64,000 bases of DNA from positions 372,001 through 436,000 of the forward strand of contig OZ253937.1 of NCBI GenBank assembly GCA_965267185.1. Direction: 5' to 3'. The translations under genes and the position numbers were made by a program. The notes below the pieces were generated by a model. It saw only the letters and a program-made list of their open reading frames with translations. It did no database searches and was not told the DNA's origin. Positions 36,043-44,959 of the stretch are shown in pieces (position 1 is the first letter of the stretch; each line of letters opens with the position of its first letter). This DNA is from G965267185 sp965267185. GTDB taxonomy: Bacteria > Pseudomonadota > Alphaproteobacteria > UBA6615.

Positions 36043-36951
36043 ATGAGCGAGCGGAAAAAAGTTTGGGAGGACGTCACCTACTACAGCGACGGGCTCACCA
36101 TCGCCGCGCATCTTTACACGCCGACTAGTTGGAGCCCGAGCGATCCGCCGCGTCCCGCCATCGTGTGCCTGCACGGCTATAGCGGCATGAAAGAAGTCTA
36201 CGGCATGGATGTGCCACGCCGGCTGTGGGAAGAGGGCTATTTCGTCATTGCGCCCGACCATCGCGGTTTCGGCGAAAGCGAGGGCGCGCGGGGCCGGCAC
36301 CGGCCGTTGGAGCAGGCGCAAGACGTCTACGACGCGTTCACCTTCCTGGAGACCGTTGACGGCGTCGACCGCGACCGCATGGGTCTTTACGGCACAAGTT
36401 GGGGCGGCGCTTCGGCGATTTGGTGCGCCGCGTTCGACGAGCGCATCAAGGTGATCGTGAACTCGGTCGGCGTTTCGGACGGCGAGCGCTGGCTGGCCCA
36501 TGCGCGCCGGCCCCATGAATGGCAGGCCTTCCGGGCCGAAGTGGAAGCAGCCGCGCGCACCCGGGTGCGCACCGGCGAGCCAACCATGATGCCGTTGCTC
36601 GATATCATGTTGACCGACCCCCACACACAAGGTGTCATTCAGCAGCACCACCAGAAGCACGGTCACTATGTTGCCGACTACGATCTGGAAAGCGCCGAGG
36701 CCTGCATGCGGTTTAGTCCAGAGAAGGTAGCGCACTTGATCTCGCCGCGTCCGGTGCTGGTGATCTATGCGGAAGACGATTGCACGGTGCCGCCGGAAGA
36801 GCAGTTCGGCTGCTACGCCCAGCTTGGCGAGCCTAAGAAACTCGTTAAGCTACCCGGTGCACAGCATTATGAATCCTACTATTTCTGCAATCCGGAAATG
36901 CACGAGATCGGCATGTCTGAAGCGGTCGCCTGGTTCGAAAAATATCTGTAG
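36043..36951 (+). CDS. Alpha/beta hydrolase
   Basis: A 302-residue serine hydrolase of the alpha/beta fold. The oxyanion region is CLHGYSG, the nucleophile elbow is LYGTSWGGAS (GxSxG), the acid is in VIYAEDDCTVPP and the His is in PGAQHYESYY. It resembles dienelactone hydrolase or X-Pro dipeptidyl peptidase-like esterases. A GGGGGA site precedes the ATG. It is divergent from the SDR gene; the two could share a promoter region. Confidence 0.9.
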   Translation: MSERKKVWEDVTYYSDGLTIAAHLYTPTSWSPSDPPRPAIVCLHGYSGMKEVYGMDVPRRLWEEGYFVIAPDHRGFGESEGARGRHRPLEQAQDVYDAFTFLETVDGVDRDRMGLYGTSWGGASAIWCAAFDERIKVIVNSVGVSDGERWLAHARRPHEWQAFRAEVEAAARTRVRTGEPTMMPLLDIMLTDPHTQGVIQQHHQKHGHYVADYDLESAEACMRFSPEKVAHLISPRPVLVIYAEDDCTVPPEEQFGCYAQLGEPKKLVKLPGAQHYESYYFCNPEMHEIGMSEAVAWFEKYL

Positions 36952-36954
36952 GCG

Positions 36955-37704
36955 CTACGTAATCACCGCCTCGAAAGGCACATCGTCGGGACGGCTTGCG
37001 GCGAATTGCCAGACATAGCCGCGCTCGGCATGTTCGGGCGACGGCAGCGCGATCAGCGAGCTCGAGACCGTGCCATAACCTTCATCGGTAACGATGCACA
37101 TGGCCTCTTTGGGCCCATCTTCTGCGTCGTAGAGTCGCGAGGACAGCAGGCTTACCCAGCCCGACCAGTCGCCGGCGTCCACATCCGGCTGCGGGGCGTC
37201 GCGGAAGCGCTGCAGGAAGTTGCGGATGCGCGGCCGTTCCATATCGTCCAGTTCGCCCGAGGTGATCATGCTAAGGCCGGTGGGGATGGCGGCCACATCG
37301 ACCTCGCCTTCCTCGGTGTTGCGAATCCAGAATGCGTCGCGGTTGTCGGCGACCACCAGATTGAAGGAGCGGTAGGCTGTGCCGTCGAGATCGGCCAGCG
37401 CGTCGGCCGCCGCGATTGCATCGGCATGGTCGAGGGCTTCGAGCACCAGTTCGCCGCGTGTGCGCTTGTCGGTGGTCGGACCGAGCGAGCCGATCCGGTT
37501 CAGGATCGCAGCGGCGACGCCGTGATCGTTGACGCCGAGCCAGGTTCCGCCGGCCAGCTCGTCCCGGCCGGCGACGACCTCGGGGCGGTCGGGCCAGTGC
37601 CGGGCCGGGGGCTGCCACGGGCGGTCGAGCATTTCGTCGCGGTTGGCGGCGAAGAGCAGGGGCCAGGCATGGTCGGGCCGGCGGAGAATGACGAGCGTGC
37701 ACAT
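36955..37704 (-). CDS. NRDE (TANGO2-like) family protein
   Basis: A 249-residue Ntn-type protein beginning MCTLVILRRPDHAWPLLFAA with the NRDE motif in ANRDEMLDRP, then GGTWLGVNDHG and FNLVVADNRDAFWI. These are the family hallmarks; Cys2 is the likely N-terminal nucleophile after Met removal. The function of the family is not settled. It converges on the hydrolase gene with a 3-base gap. Confidence 0.9.
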   Translation of the reverse strand: MCTLVILRRPDHAWPLLFAANRDEMLDRPWQPPARHWPDRPEVVAGRDELAGGTWLGVNDHGVAAAILNRIGSLGPTTDKRTRGELVLEALDHADAIAAADALADLDGTAYRSFNLVVADNRDAFWIRNTEEGEVDVAAIPTGLSMITSGELDDMERPRIRNFLQRFRDAPQPDVDAGDWSGWVSLLSSRLYDAEDGPKEAMCIVTDEGYGTVSSSLIALPSPEHAERGYVWQFAASRPDDVPFEAVIT

Positions 37705-37820
37705 GGCGGAAGCTCAAAAAGGGCTACAAAGGGGAGCGCACGCGCACTATATCTTGTTTAATAGGGAGTGCCCAATAACCCTGGGTAATGGGCCGCAGAT
37801 TTAAGGAGGGTAGATCGGTA

Positions 37821-38144
37821 ATGGCCGAGTTCAACGACCGTGAAAAAGCCTTTGAGGCCAAGTTCAAGCTCGACGAAGAATTGCGCTTTAAAGCGAACGC
37901 GCGCCGCAACCGCCTGCTCGGTCAATGGGCCGCCGACCAAATGGGCTTGGGCGAGAGCGAAGCCGATGCTTACGCCAAGGAAGTCGTTAAGTCGGATTTC
38001 GAGGCACCGGGCGATGACGACGTGCTTCAGAAAGTACTCGGCGACCTGACAGGCAAGGGTATCGAGATTTCCGAGCGTCTGCTGCGTAAGCAGATGGACG
38101 ATCTGATGGAAACGGCGATCCAGCAAATCCAAGCCGACGAGTAG
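37821..38144 (+). CDS. F1-ATPase inhibitor zeta subunit (DUF1476)
   Basis: A 107-residue helical protein matching the alphaproteobacterial DUF1476 family: FNDREKAFEAKFKLDEELRF, ARRNRLLGQWAA and VLQKVLGDL. In Paracoccus the family member zeta inhibits the F1F0-ATPase by its N-terminal segment. ATG 37821 is chosen for the AAGGAGG upstream, with about 10 bases spacing. Its neighbours DUF1491 and purB are the usual context. Confidence 0.93.
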   Translation: MAEFNDREKAFEAKFKLDEELRFKANARRNRLLGQWAADQMGLGESEADAYAKEVVKSDFEAPGDDDVLQKVLGDLTGKGIEISERLLRKQMDDLMETAIQQIQADE

Positions 38145-38157
38145 GCCTCGCGCCGAT

Positions 38158-38496
38158 CTAGAACAATCCTTCCTGGAAGGGGTGCCAGCCATCCCGGTGC
38201 TCGATCTCGACGATCCACACGTCGGGGTCGCGCCCGGCCATGCGGTCGAGATAGGCGTCGGCTTCCGCCTCGTCCACCAACGCGCCGTCGAGTGCGGGGA
38301 ACCACGTCAACTCGCCATCCAGGTCACGCGCCTGGGTGAGGATAAGGCAGCCGTTTTCGAGCTGATTGATCTTTAGAACGACGGTGCCGCTTTGCTTTTC
38401 GCCGCGCCGCACGACCGTGGCCGGAATACCTTCAGCGCTACAGCGGCGTAGCCCCGCGGTGAGCCACAGCTCGGTGGGGAGGCGGCCCGTGCTCAT
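38158..38496 (-). CDS. DUF1491 family protein
   Basis: A 112-residue small cytosolic protein of the alphaproteobacterial DUF1491 family: LPTELWLTAGLRRCSAEGIP, VVLKINQLENGCLIL and VDEAEADAYLDR. The function is unknown. Its start overlaps the purB stop by 4 bases, so it is probably translated from the purB mRNA. It converges on the zeta gene. Confidence 0.88.
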   Translation of the reverse strand: MSTGRLPTELWLTAGLRRCSAEGIPATVVRRGEKQSGTVVLKINQLENGCLILTQARDLDGELTWFPALDGALVDEAEADAYLDRMAGRDPDVWIVEIEHRDGWHPFQEGLF

Positions 38497-39806
38497 CCGC
38501 TCCTGAACACCCGGGCGAAAATCGTATCCACATGCTTGGTATGATGGCCCAGGTCAAAGAGGGCGTCGATCGTTGCTTCGTCGAGCGCGGCCGTCACCTC
38601 GCTATCGGCCTTTAAAAATCGCTGGAAGGCGCCGGGCCGGTCGGCCTCCGCCAGCTCCCACACCTGCATGGCGTTGCGCTGCACGGCGGCATAGGCCGCC
38701 TCGCGCGCCATCCCGGCCTGGGTCAGCGCCAGCAAGACCCGTTGAGAGTGCACCAGGCCGCCCAACCGGTTCAAATTGTCTTCCATGGCGTCGGGGTAGA
38801 CGACAAGGTTCTCGACCACGCCGGTAAGGCGGGCAAGCGCGAAATCCAGCGCCACCGTCGCGTCGGGCCCGATGACCCGTTCGACCGACGAGTGCGAAAT
38901 GTCGCGCTCGTGCCACAGCGCAACATTCTCCATCGCCGGTACGACCGCGCCGCGCACCAGCCGGGCGATGCCAGTCAGATTTTCGGTCAGAACCGGATTG
39001 CGCTTATGAGGCATCGCGCTTGAGCCTTTTTGCCCCGGTGCGAAGTATTCTTCGGCCTCGCGTACCTCGGTGCGCTGAAGGTGGCGTATCTCGACCGACA
39101 GCCGCTCAACCGCGCCGCCGACAATACCCAGCGCGGCAAAGAACGCCGCGTGGCGGTCGCGCGGAATAACTTGGGTGGAGACCGGCTCCACGGCAAGCCC
39201 GAGCTTTTCCGCGACATGGGCTTCGACGGCGGGGTCGATATTGGCAAAGGTGCCGACCGCGCCCGATATGGCGCAGGTCGCGATCTCGGCCCGCGCCACC
39301 GTCAGCCGGTCGCGGCAGCGGGCGAATTCGGCGTAGTGGCCGGCCAGCTTCAAACCGAACGTTGTGGGCTCGGCGTGAATGCCGTGGCTGCGTCCGATAC
39401 ACACCGTGTCCTTATGCTCGCGGGCGCGCGCCTCCAGCGCCACCAGGAGTTTGTCCATGTCGGCAAGCAGCAGATCCGCAGCCTGAGTAAGCTGTACCGC
39501 CAAGCAGGTGTCCAGCACGTCGGATGAGGTCATGCCCTGATGAACGAACCGCGCCTCCGGCCCGACATGCTCGGCCAGGTTGGTCAGGAAGGCGATCACG
39601 TCGTGCTTGGTTTCGCGCTCGATCTCGTCGATCCGTGCGATGTCCCATTTCCCGCGTTCCCAGACCGCTTTCGCCGCGTCCGCTGGAATAATGCCCAGTT
39701 TGGCCATTGCATCGCAGGCATGGGCCTCGATTTCGAACCAAATGCGAAACTTGTTCTCGGGCTCCCAGATGCGGGTCATCTCGGGCCGGCTGTAACGGGG
39801 AATCAT
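38493..39806 (-). CDS. purB: Adenylosuccinate lyase
   Basis: A 437-residue fumarase/aspartase superfamily enzyme acting twice in purine synthesis (SAICAR and adenylosuccinate cleavage). The signature is GSSAMPHKRNP; the second His region is in GRSHGIHAEPTT. The protein begins IPRYSRPEMTRIWEPENKF, typical of PurB. ATG 39806 is used; a further upstream ATG adds seven residues not seen in the family. Confidence 0.97.
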   Translation of the reverse strand: MIPRYSRPEMTRIWEPENKFRIWFEIEAHACDAMAKLGIIPADAAKAVWERGKWDIARIDEIERETKHDVIAFLTNLAEHVGPEARFVHQGMTSSDVLDTCLAVQLTQAADLLLADMDKLLVALEARAREHKDTVCIGRSHGIHAEPTTFGLKLAGHYAEFARCRDRLTVARAEIATCAISGAVGTFANIDPAVEAHVAEKLGLAVEPVSTQVIPRDRHAAFFAALGIVGGAVERLSVEIRHLQRTEVREAEEYFAPGQKGSSAMPHKRNPVLTENLTGIARLVRGAVVPAMENVALWHERDISHSSVERVIGPDATVALDFALARLTGVVENLVVYPDAMEDNLNRLGGLVHSQRVLLALTQAGMAREAAYAAVQRNAMQVWELAEADRPGAFQRFLKADSEVTAALDEATIDALFDLGHHTKHVDTIFARVFRSG

Positions 39807-40027
39807 TGCTCTATCCGGCGGCTGCAAGCGATGGCCGCACCATAGAGCAGTATCCGGGCAGATTGAACCATGCTAGCCAGGGCGCTAGTGGCTCACCCGC
39901 CCCGCGCGATTTGTGCCGAAATCACTCAAATACGGTATTTTTGCGTGTATGTCTCGAATGCAAGGCAACCTTAACGCCAGATTAAGCGTACGCACGCAAT
40001 AATCGGGTCCGATTAAGGAGTGTCACT

Positions 40028-40150
40028 ATGACATTAACGACCTCAGCGACGTTATCGGGTCCCAGGCCAATATTCCGCCGGCGCAGCCGCTGGCAGATGT
40101 TTGCCCGCCGTGCCGCTGTCCTGGTCTTGGCCGTCGTCGCCGTCGCGTAG
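40028..40150 (+). CDS. Possible 40-residue membrane peptide
   Basis: An AAGGAG site 8 bases before ATG 40028 opens 40 codons: a polar, basic front (FRRRSRWQMFARR) followed by one short hydrophobic run (AAVLVLAVVAVA) ending at TAG 40150. The layout suits a small single-pass peptide. It ends 2 bases before the stop of the convergent phosphotransferase gene. No family is recognised; it could be chance, but the ribosome site is good. Confidence 0.45.
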   Translation: MTLTTSATLSGPRPIFRRRSRWQMFARRAAVLVLAVVAVA

Positions 40151-40152
40151 AA

Positions 40153-41238
40153 TTAGGCGAATTCAGCGGCGTCGAGACGCAGGATCGCGTTCACAGCCCG
40201 CTCGAGAATGACCGCAACACCGGCGCGCTGCGCCTCATTTTCCGGGTCCGCCAACCCGGCCGCGAATACTGGGTAGACCAGTGCGTAGTAGGCGAAACGC
40301 CGATAATCTTCCCAGCACTGGGCCGCGCTGTAGCCGGTAACGCCTCCACGGCATAATTCATCATGGTAGCGTTCGACGAGCGTTCGTTCGTTCGTGGCTG
40401 CGAGCTCGGCCGTGCCGCTCTGGGTCAAATAGTAGGCGATATCCATCGCGCCGCGCCCACGCGCGACGAACTGCCAATCGACAACATAAGGCGCCTGGCT
40501 TTCGTCAGCCGGATCGAACAGAAGGTTTTCATGGCGGGCATCGCCATGAACCAAAGTGACCGGCGGCGTGGCGACGCCTTCCATCATATCACCAATTATT
40601 TCGGCTAAGCGGCCGCCCAGCGTAACCGCCTCGGCGGGTAGGGCATCATCGAAGGCAGCGGCGCAAATCGGCCAGACTTGTGCATACGCGCCGGCGGCAA
40701 ACTGCACCATCCCGGGCTCGTTCCACGCCGGCAGCCAGGCCAGCGCGCCAAGCTCGGCGCGGTCCCACCAAGCCGCGTGCTGATGCGCGAATTGTACGAG
40801 CGTCGCTTCCGCTTCCGCGACCGTGTAGCCGGCGCTCTGCGATCCAGTGCGCAGATGAGAGAGATCTTCCAGCAGAAGGGCGCTTGAACCGTCGCCAGTA
40901 TCCGTCACCACACCGAACAGCCGGGGCAGGCGCAAGCCGGTTTGCTCGCCGATATCGCGGTAGAGCGCGGCCTCGCGAAGGTAGATCCCCAAACTCGTGC
41001 CCAGCTCACGCACCTGCTGGTTTTGTGGCAGCAGCTTGGCGACGATGCTTGTCGGCGCCTCGGGCGGCGCGGCGCTGTAGCTTGGGACAACGCGGGCCAG
41101 GGTGCCGTTGTAGCTGGCGGCATTGTGCAACGGCGCGACAGCGGCATCGACGACAACGCTTCCCGGCAGGCGTTCGCTTAGCGTTGCGGTCAGCCAGTCC
41201 GGTGTAATTTCGGTGATACTTTTAGGAACTTTGGGCAT
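40153..41238 (-). CDS. APH-type phosphotransferase
   Basis: A 361-residue kinase-like protein of the aminoglycoside phosphotransferase/EcKinase group. Catalytic loop LVHGDARHENLLFD and metal-binding YVVDWQFVARGRG are intact; the N-lobe has SIVAKLLPQNQQVRELG. Such proteins phosphorylate small hydroxylated molecules. It is at the far end of the luxI-P450 gene run, and its start overlaps the preceding small gene, so it may belong to the same regulated unit. Confidence 0.88.
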   Translation of the reverse strand: MPKVPKSITEITPDWLTATLSERLPGSVVVDAAVAPLHNAASYNGTLARVVPSYSAAPPEAPTSIVAKLLPQNQQVRELGTSLGIYLREAALYRDIGEQTGLRLPRLFGVVTDTGDGSSALLLEDLSHLRTGSQSAGYTVAEAEATLVQFAHQHAAWWDRAELGALAWLPAWNEPGMVQFAAGAYAQVWPICAAAFDDALPAEAVTLGGRLAEIIGDMMEGVATPPVTLVHGDARHENLLFDPADESQAPYVVDWQFVARGRGAMDIAYYLTQSGTAELAATNERTLVERYHDELCRGGVTGYSAAQCWEDYRRFAYYALVYPVFAAGLADPENEAQRAGVAVILERAVNAILRLDAAEFA

Positions 41239-41564
41239 TCGAGCGCCTCTTGGCTCTGAACCGGCCGTATTTTCTTGTCGAGGCCAAGCGGTTGCCTTGG
41301 CGCTTCTGTTTGGCGGACAATTTCAACGATTTCGTGAAACATTGCCACGAGAAAGTCCTCTACTTCGGCCGCCAGCAGATCGTTGACCGCGGGGTCTGGT
41401 CCCGTCACTTCGATCTGCTTCGACATTCTTTTAACGTTGCGCGCCGCCTTCTCGGCGGCGCCGACCGGATCGTCTTGACCGGCGAAGCGGTGGGCGTAGA
41501 GGTTGCGGATTAGAAGCTCGAGCGCGCCCAACCGCGCGTCCAGCTTTATAAGGTTCTCATCCAT
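41190..41564 (-). CDS. Hypothetical protein
   Basis: A 124-residue, mostly helical protein starting MDENLIKLDARLGALELLIR, with charged amphipathic heptad-like spacing and no recognised domain. ATG 41564 is chosen; the frame is open to 41600. Its 3' end overlaps the phosphotransferase start by 49 bases in another frame, so the true start of that gene could be further in. A hairpin at 41596-41619 separates it from the P450 gene. Confidence 0.55.
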   Translation of the reverse strand: MDENLIKLDARLGALELLIRNLYAHRFAGQDDPVGAAEKAARNVKRMSKQIEVTGPDPAVNDLLAAEVEDFLVAMFHEIVEIVRQTEAPRQPLGLDKKIRPVQSQEALECPKFLKVSPKLHRTG

Positions 41565-41595
41565 ATACCCGATATTCCAATGCGGTTCGCCGGAG

Positions 41596-41619
41596 CCCAA
41601 CTATCTCTCGATAGTTGGG
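41596..41619. terminator. Perfect hairpin between the P450 gene and the next gene
   Basis: CCCAACTATC and GATAGTTGGG form a perfect 10-base stem with a TCTC loop, 6 bases past the P450 stop on the minus strand. There is no T-run, so it may be a weak terminator, an mRNA stabiliser or a regulatory hairpin. Confidence 0.6.
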
Positions 41620-41624
41620 CGGGG

Positions 41625-43034
41625 TCAGGCGGCCACGGCGGCGACCTTTGCGTCGTGGGCTTGGTTGGTGGCTTCCGCCAGAAACTCGATTCCGTTCTTC
41701 GGGCGGATCGAGATGATCGCTTCGCGTTCGATCGGTGGCTGCGGCGCCAGCTTGGTTTGAAACGCCTGCAGCAGCATGGTGATTACGATCTGTAATTCCA
41801 TCATGGCGAAGTTCGATCCGATACAATTTCGCGGACCGCCGCCGAACGGAATGTAGGCGAACTTGGGCCGCGTTTCCTGCTGTTCCGGTGAGAAGCGCAA
41901 CGGATCCAGCCGTTCCGGGTCGGGCCAGTAGCGCGGGTTGCGGTGGATCACGTAGGGGCTCACCATGATGTTTGTGCCGGCGGGAACCGCGTATCCATCG
42001 ATGACGTCGTCCTCGATCGCCGTCCGCGATACCGTCCAGGCGGGCGGGTAGAGCCGCATCACTTCCTCGATCACCATCCTCTGATAGGTGAGTTGGCGCA
42101 GCTCTTCATCGCTCGGCGTGTCGCCGCCGCAGACATCGGCGATTTCATCACGCACTTTGGCTTCGATTTCCGGGTGCTGCGCTAGCGTATAAAACACCCA
42201 GACGGCGGCGTTGGCCGTGCTTTCATGGCCCGTTACCAGGAGCGTCGTCGTCTCGTCGCGCAACTGCGTCGAGGTCATCGCCCCGCCGGTATCGGGGTCG
42301 CGGGCGCCCAGCAGCATCCCCAGTAAATCGTTGCCGGCCTCCCCCGATTTGAGCCGCCGCTCGATGATGTCGAAGACGATCCTGTCGAGGGTCGCCCGCG
42401 CCCGGCGGTGACGCCAGTACAGCGGCGACAGCGGCTTGTCGTGAAAATCGGGGACCGCCCAGACACGCCGTTCGCAGACCTCGAGCATGGTGTCAACGGC
42501 CTCGGCGACAGCGTCGGTGCGGCCTTCGACATCCGAGCCGAACAGCGCTTCAGTGACGATCGCCAGCGAAAGCTCGGTCATCTCCGTCGACATGTTGAAC
42601 GCCTCGCCGGCGGGCCTGCCGCGCCATGCCGCTATCTTGCGTTCGGTTGCGGCGCGCATGATCTGGCCGATGCGCTGGAGGCTTTCGCTGTGAAATGCCG
42701 GGTTCATCAGTTGGCGCTGGCGGCGCCAATAATCGCCTTCGCTGGTGACAATGCCTTTGCCGAACAAAGGACGCAGCTTGTCGTAGAAATCGCTTTTGCG
42801 GTAGTTGCGCCAGTTGGCGACGAAGACATGCTCCAGGGTTGCCGGGCTGTTGAGCAGATATACCTTGTCGAGCCCGACCGGCAGCATTGCCAGGCCCTCA
42901 TACTCCGCAGCAACGTGGGCGAAGAAACCGAGCGGGTCTTTGCGAACCTGTGCCGTGATCCCGAGGAGCGGAAGCCCGGCGGGGCCTGGCGGCGTGTGAT
43001 TGATTGCCGGTGTATCGAGTGCCGTTGCGGTCAT
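41625..43034 (-). CDS. Cytochrome P450
   Basis: A 469-residue P450 monooxygenase. The I-helix oxygen motif is TGHESTANA, the K-helix is EEVMR (ExxR), the meander has PERLDPLRF and the heme loop is FGGGPRNCIG with the Cys ligand. The front PPGPAGLPLLG has no membrane anchor. ATG 43034 has a well-placed GGAGA. The same frame stays open upstream to ATG 43247, which overlaps the luxI stop as ATGGCTAG and would add 71 helical residues. It is probably under quorum control; redox partners are not in the window. Confidence 0.93.
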   Translation of the reverse strand: MTATALDTPAINHTPPGPAGLPLLGITAQVRKDPLGFFAHVAAEYEGLAMLPVGLDKVYLLNSPATLEHVFVANWRNYRKSDFYDKLRPLFGKGIVTSEGDYWRRQRQLMNPAFHSESLQRIGQIMRAATERKIAAWRGRPAGEAFNMSTEMTELSLAIVTEALFGSDVEGRTDAVAEAVDTMLEVCERRVWAVPDFHDKPLSPLYWRHRRARATLDRIVFDIIERRLKSGEAGNDLLGMLLGARDPDTGGAMTSTQLRDETTTLLVTGHESTANAAVWVFYTLAQHPEIEAKVRDEIADVCGGDTPSDEELRQLTYQRMVIEEVMRLYPPAWTVSRTAIEDDVIDGYAVPAGTNIMVSPYVIHRNPRYWPDPERLDPLRFSPEQQETRPKFAYIPFGGGPRNCIGSNFAMMELQIVITMLLQAFQTKLAPQPPIEREAIISIRPKNGIEFLAEATNQAHDAKVAAVAA

Positions 43035-43239
43035 CGTCGGTCTCCGGTGCTGCGGGTCGCGTTCAGCGGTTCGAACTGCGGGGTTGGTGATTTCGATAGC
43101 GAGCGACAGGCATTCCTCGAGGGCGACCTGATCGAGCTCGCGGGCTTGCCGACGAAGCTGACTGAGGCTCCGCCGCAGCGCCTTTAACGCCGCCTCTGTC
43201 GACGGGTTTTCGATTTCGGGTTTGCGAATTGCTTGGACT

Positions 43240-43908
43240 CTAGCCATTGATCTGTCTCTCCGGTTGTGTGGGTTCCAGGGGGGTAATGGCGGCGGGCTCG
43301 CTGGTTGGCGGGGCCCCTGCCAATCGTGTTTCGATCTGCGCGCGGTTACGGGGCGTGATGTCGGCCCAGCCCGCCACGGCGTAGGAATTTTCCATGCGTA
43401 TCGGCGGGCCGTAGTGAGTCGTCGCCAGGCCGGCACGCTTGAGGATGCGATCGAAGCGAATATCGGACGCCGCGATGATCCGGGTGATGCCGTTCGATTC
43501 GGAGAAGTCGAACAGGTCGAGCAGCATTTGCCCGACGACCGATCCCACGGCGCCCAGCGAATGGTAGTCACGCCAATGGGGGTCGATGGCGAAGCGGCTA
43601 ATTTCCCAGGTATCCGGCTGCTCAGGCGGCAGCGCGCCATCGAGCAGGTGAGGGAAAATATCCTTCAACATGTAGGGGCCGGTCGTCGGCAACAGCCGCC
43701 AACAGCCCACGACCTCGCCCTCGGGGTCGCGGCAAATGAGATAGACCGGGTTGATGACGTCGTAGAGATCGATCTCGCGCTGATCGCTATTCAGCGAGGT
43801 CCATCTCAGCCGCTCGGCAAATACGGCGTGGCGGAGTTTATACATGCGGTCGAGGAGCTGGATTTGCTCCGGCTGACCCTTGCCGCCCGGCAACAGTAAG
43901 CTCTCCAT
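43240..43908 (-). CDS. luxI: LuxI-type acyl-homoserine-lactone synthase
   Basis: A 222-residue autoinducer synthase. Conserved LuxI residues are in YKLRHAVFAERLRW (Arg, Phe, Trp), EIDLYD (Asp), VVGCWRLLPTTGPYML (Arg) and WEISRFA (Glu, Arg). Such enzymes join S-adenosylmethionine to an acyl carrier or CoA thioester to give an N-acyl-homoserine lactone. The last 30 residues are a Pro-rich tail. A perfect 20-base lux box lies 63 bases upstream, and a luxR gene precedes it on the same strand. Confidence 0.95.
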   Translation of the reverse strand: MESLLLPGGKGQPEQIQLLDRMYKLRHAVFAERLRWTSLNSDQREIDLYDVINPVYLICRDPEGEVVGCWRLLPTTGPYMLKDIFPHLLDGALPPEQPDTWEISRFAIDPHWRDYHSLGAVGSVVGQMLLDLFDFSESNGITRIIAASDIRFDRILKRAGLATTHYGPPIRMENSYAVAGWADITPRNRAQIETRLAGAPPTSEPAAITPLEPTQPERQING

Positions 43909-43971
43909 AAATGCGCGCTCGCCCTTGACTTCGTTCGGGCGCGCAATAGAGACCGCACGGGCTCACCTGTG

Positions 43972-43991
43972 ACCTGGCAACTTTGCCAGGT
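43972..43991. promoter_or_regulatory. Lux box upstream of luxI
   Basis: ACCTGGCAACTTTGCCAGGT is a perfect 20-base palindrome with 9-base arms and a 2-base centre, the size and ACCTG...CAGGT ends of LuxR-type operators. It is placed to overlap the luxI -35 region. Direct binding by the adjacent LuxR protein is inferred. Confidence 0.85.
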
Positions 43992-44047
43992 TGATGCTTA
44001 GGTTATTGAAAAATAACGGTTATTCGAGAAGGGCGGGGAGGTCGTAC

Positions 44048-44797
44048 CTAGAAAATATCGCGGTCGTGGAAGCTGAACATTTTGGCCACCGCGTGGGGCT
44101 TGCTGTACACCCCGAGCTTTTGCTTGGCCGAGCTGACGTGGAAGTTAACCGTCGATTCGGAAATCCCGAGGATCTTCGAGATATCCCAGGTGGACTTCCC
44201 CTCCGCCGTCCAGAACAGCACGTCGATCTCGCGGCTGGTCAGGTTGGCCGGCGGCAGGGCAGTGCTGGGGTTTTGCATTTCCCGGACTTGCGTATGAAAC
44301 CGCAGCGCAAACATGTGCAACACGGCCTCGTCGAGCTCGATATTTTGTACGGCCTGCGCCTCGGTTTCACTGTGCGACAGACTGAGGACGGCGAACTCGC
44401 CGCCGGGTCCATGCACCGGGATAATCACGCCGTCGCATAGTCCGGCTTCCTTGCCGTCGTTGATGATCTTGTCCTGCTTCGCCGTGAGGTCGAACCGCTG
44501 GATGATATTCGACCAGCGCTCGGGTAATAGGTTGCCCAGCGCAAACAGCATCGTCGGGTCATGATCGTAATACCGTTCTTTCGAATACTCGGCCTGCCAA
44601 TCGCTGGGAATGTTGGTGAGATGGAGCGGTCGTTCGCGCGGGTCGAAGTTGGTCACCCGCCGGCCGCCGACGACCCGTCCGGTGATGTAGGTATAGAATT
44701 TAAAGCCCGTCGAGGCGGTGAACGCCTCCAACGTTTCCTGCAGTTTTGGCCCTTCTGCGCTGTTCTTGAGCAGCTTATTCGTGGCTTTTGCGGCCAT
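44048..44797 (-). CDS. luxR: LuxR-type quorum-sensing regulator
   Basis: A 249-residue regulator with an N-terminal autoinducer-binding domain (about residues 20-165, with WQAEYSKERYYDHDP holding the conserved Trp, Tyr and Asp) and a C-terminal LuxR helix-turn-helix (LTSREIDVLFWTAEGKSTWD, ILGISESTVNFHV). ATG 44797 is chosen; the frame is open to 44893, and MSRPGRK at 44848 is an alternative. It lies 139 bases upstream of luxI on the same strand with the lux box between. Confidence 0.94.
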   Translation of the reverse strand: MAAKATNKLLKNSAEGPKLQETLEAFTASTGFKFYTYITGRVVGGRRVTNFDPRERPLHLTNIPSDWQAEYSKERYYDHDPTMLFALGNLLPERWSNIIQRFDLTAKQDKIINDGKEAGLCDGVIIPVHGPGGEFAVLSLSHSETEAQAVQNIELDEAVLHMFALRFHTQVREMQNPSTALPPANLTSREIDVLFWTAEGKSTWDISKILGISESTVNFHVSSAKQKLGVYSKPHAVAKMFSFHDRDIF

Positions 44798-44959
44798 CGG
44801 ATCCGTATTTTTGTCTATTCCCCAACATTTCCGGCCGGGACGCGACATCCCGACCGGAGCACCAACTAACATGTTAGTGCTGCACGCCTGCATTGGCGCA
44901 GACGCATGGTACTATTGCACTTATAGGTGGAGTTCGCCAGCCGTCGCGATATGGCGACG

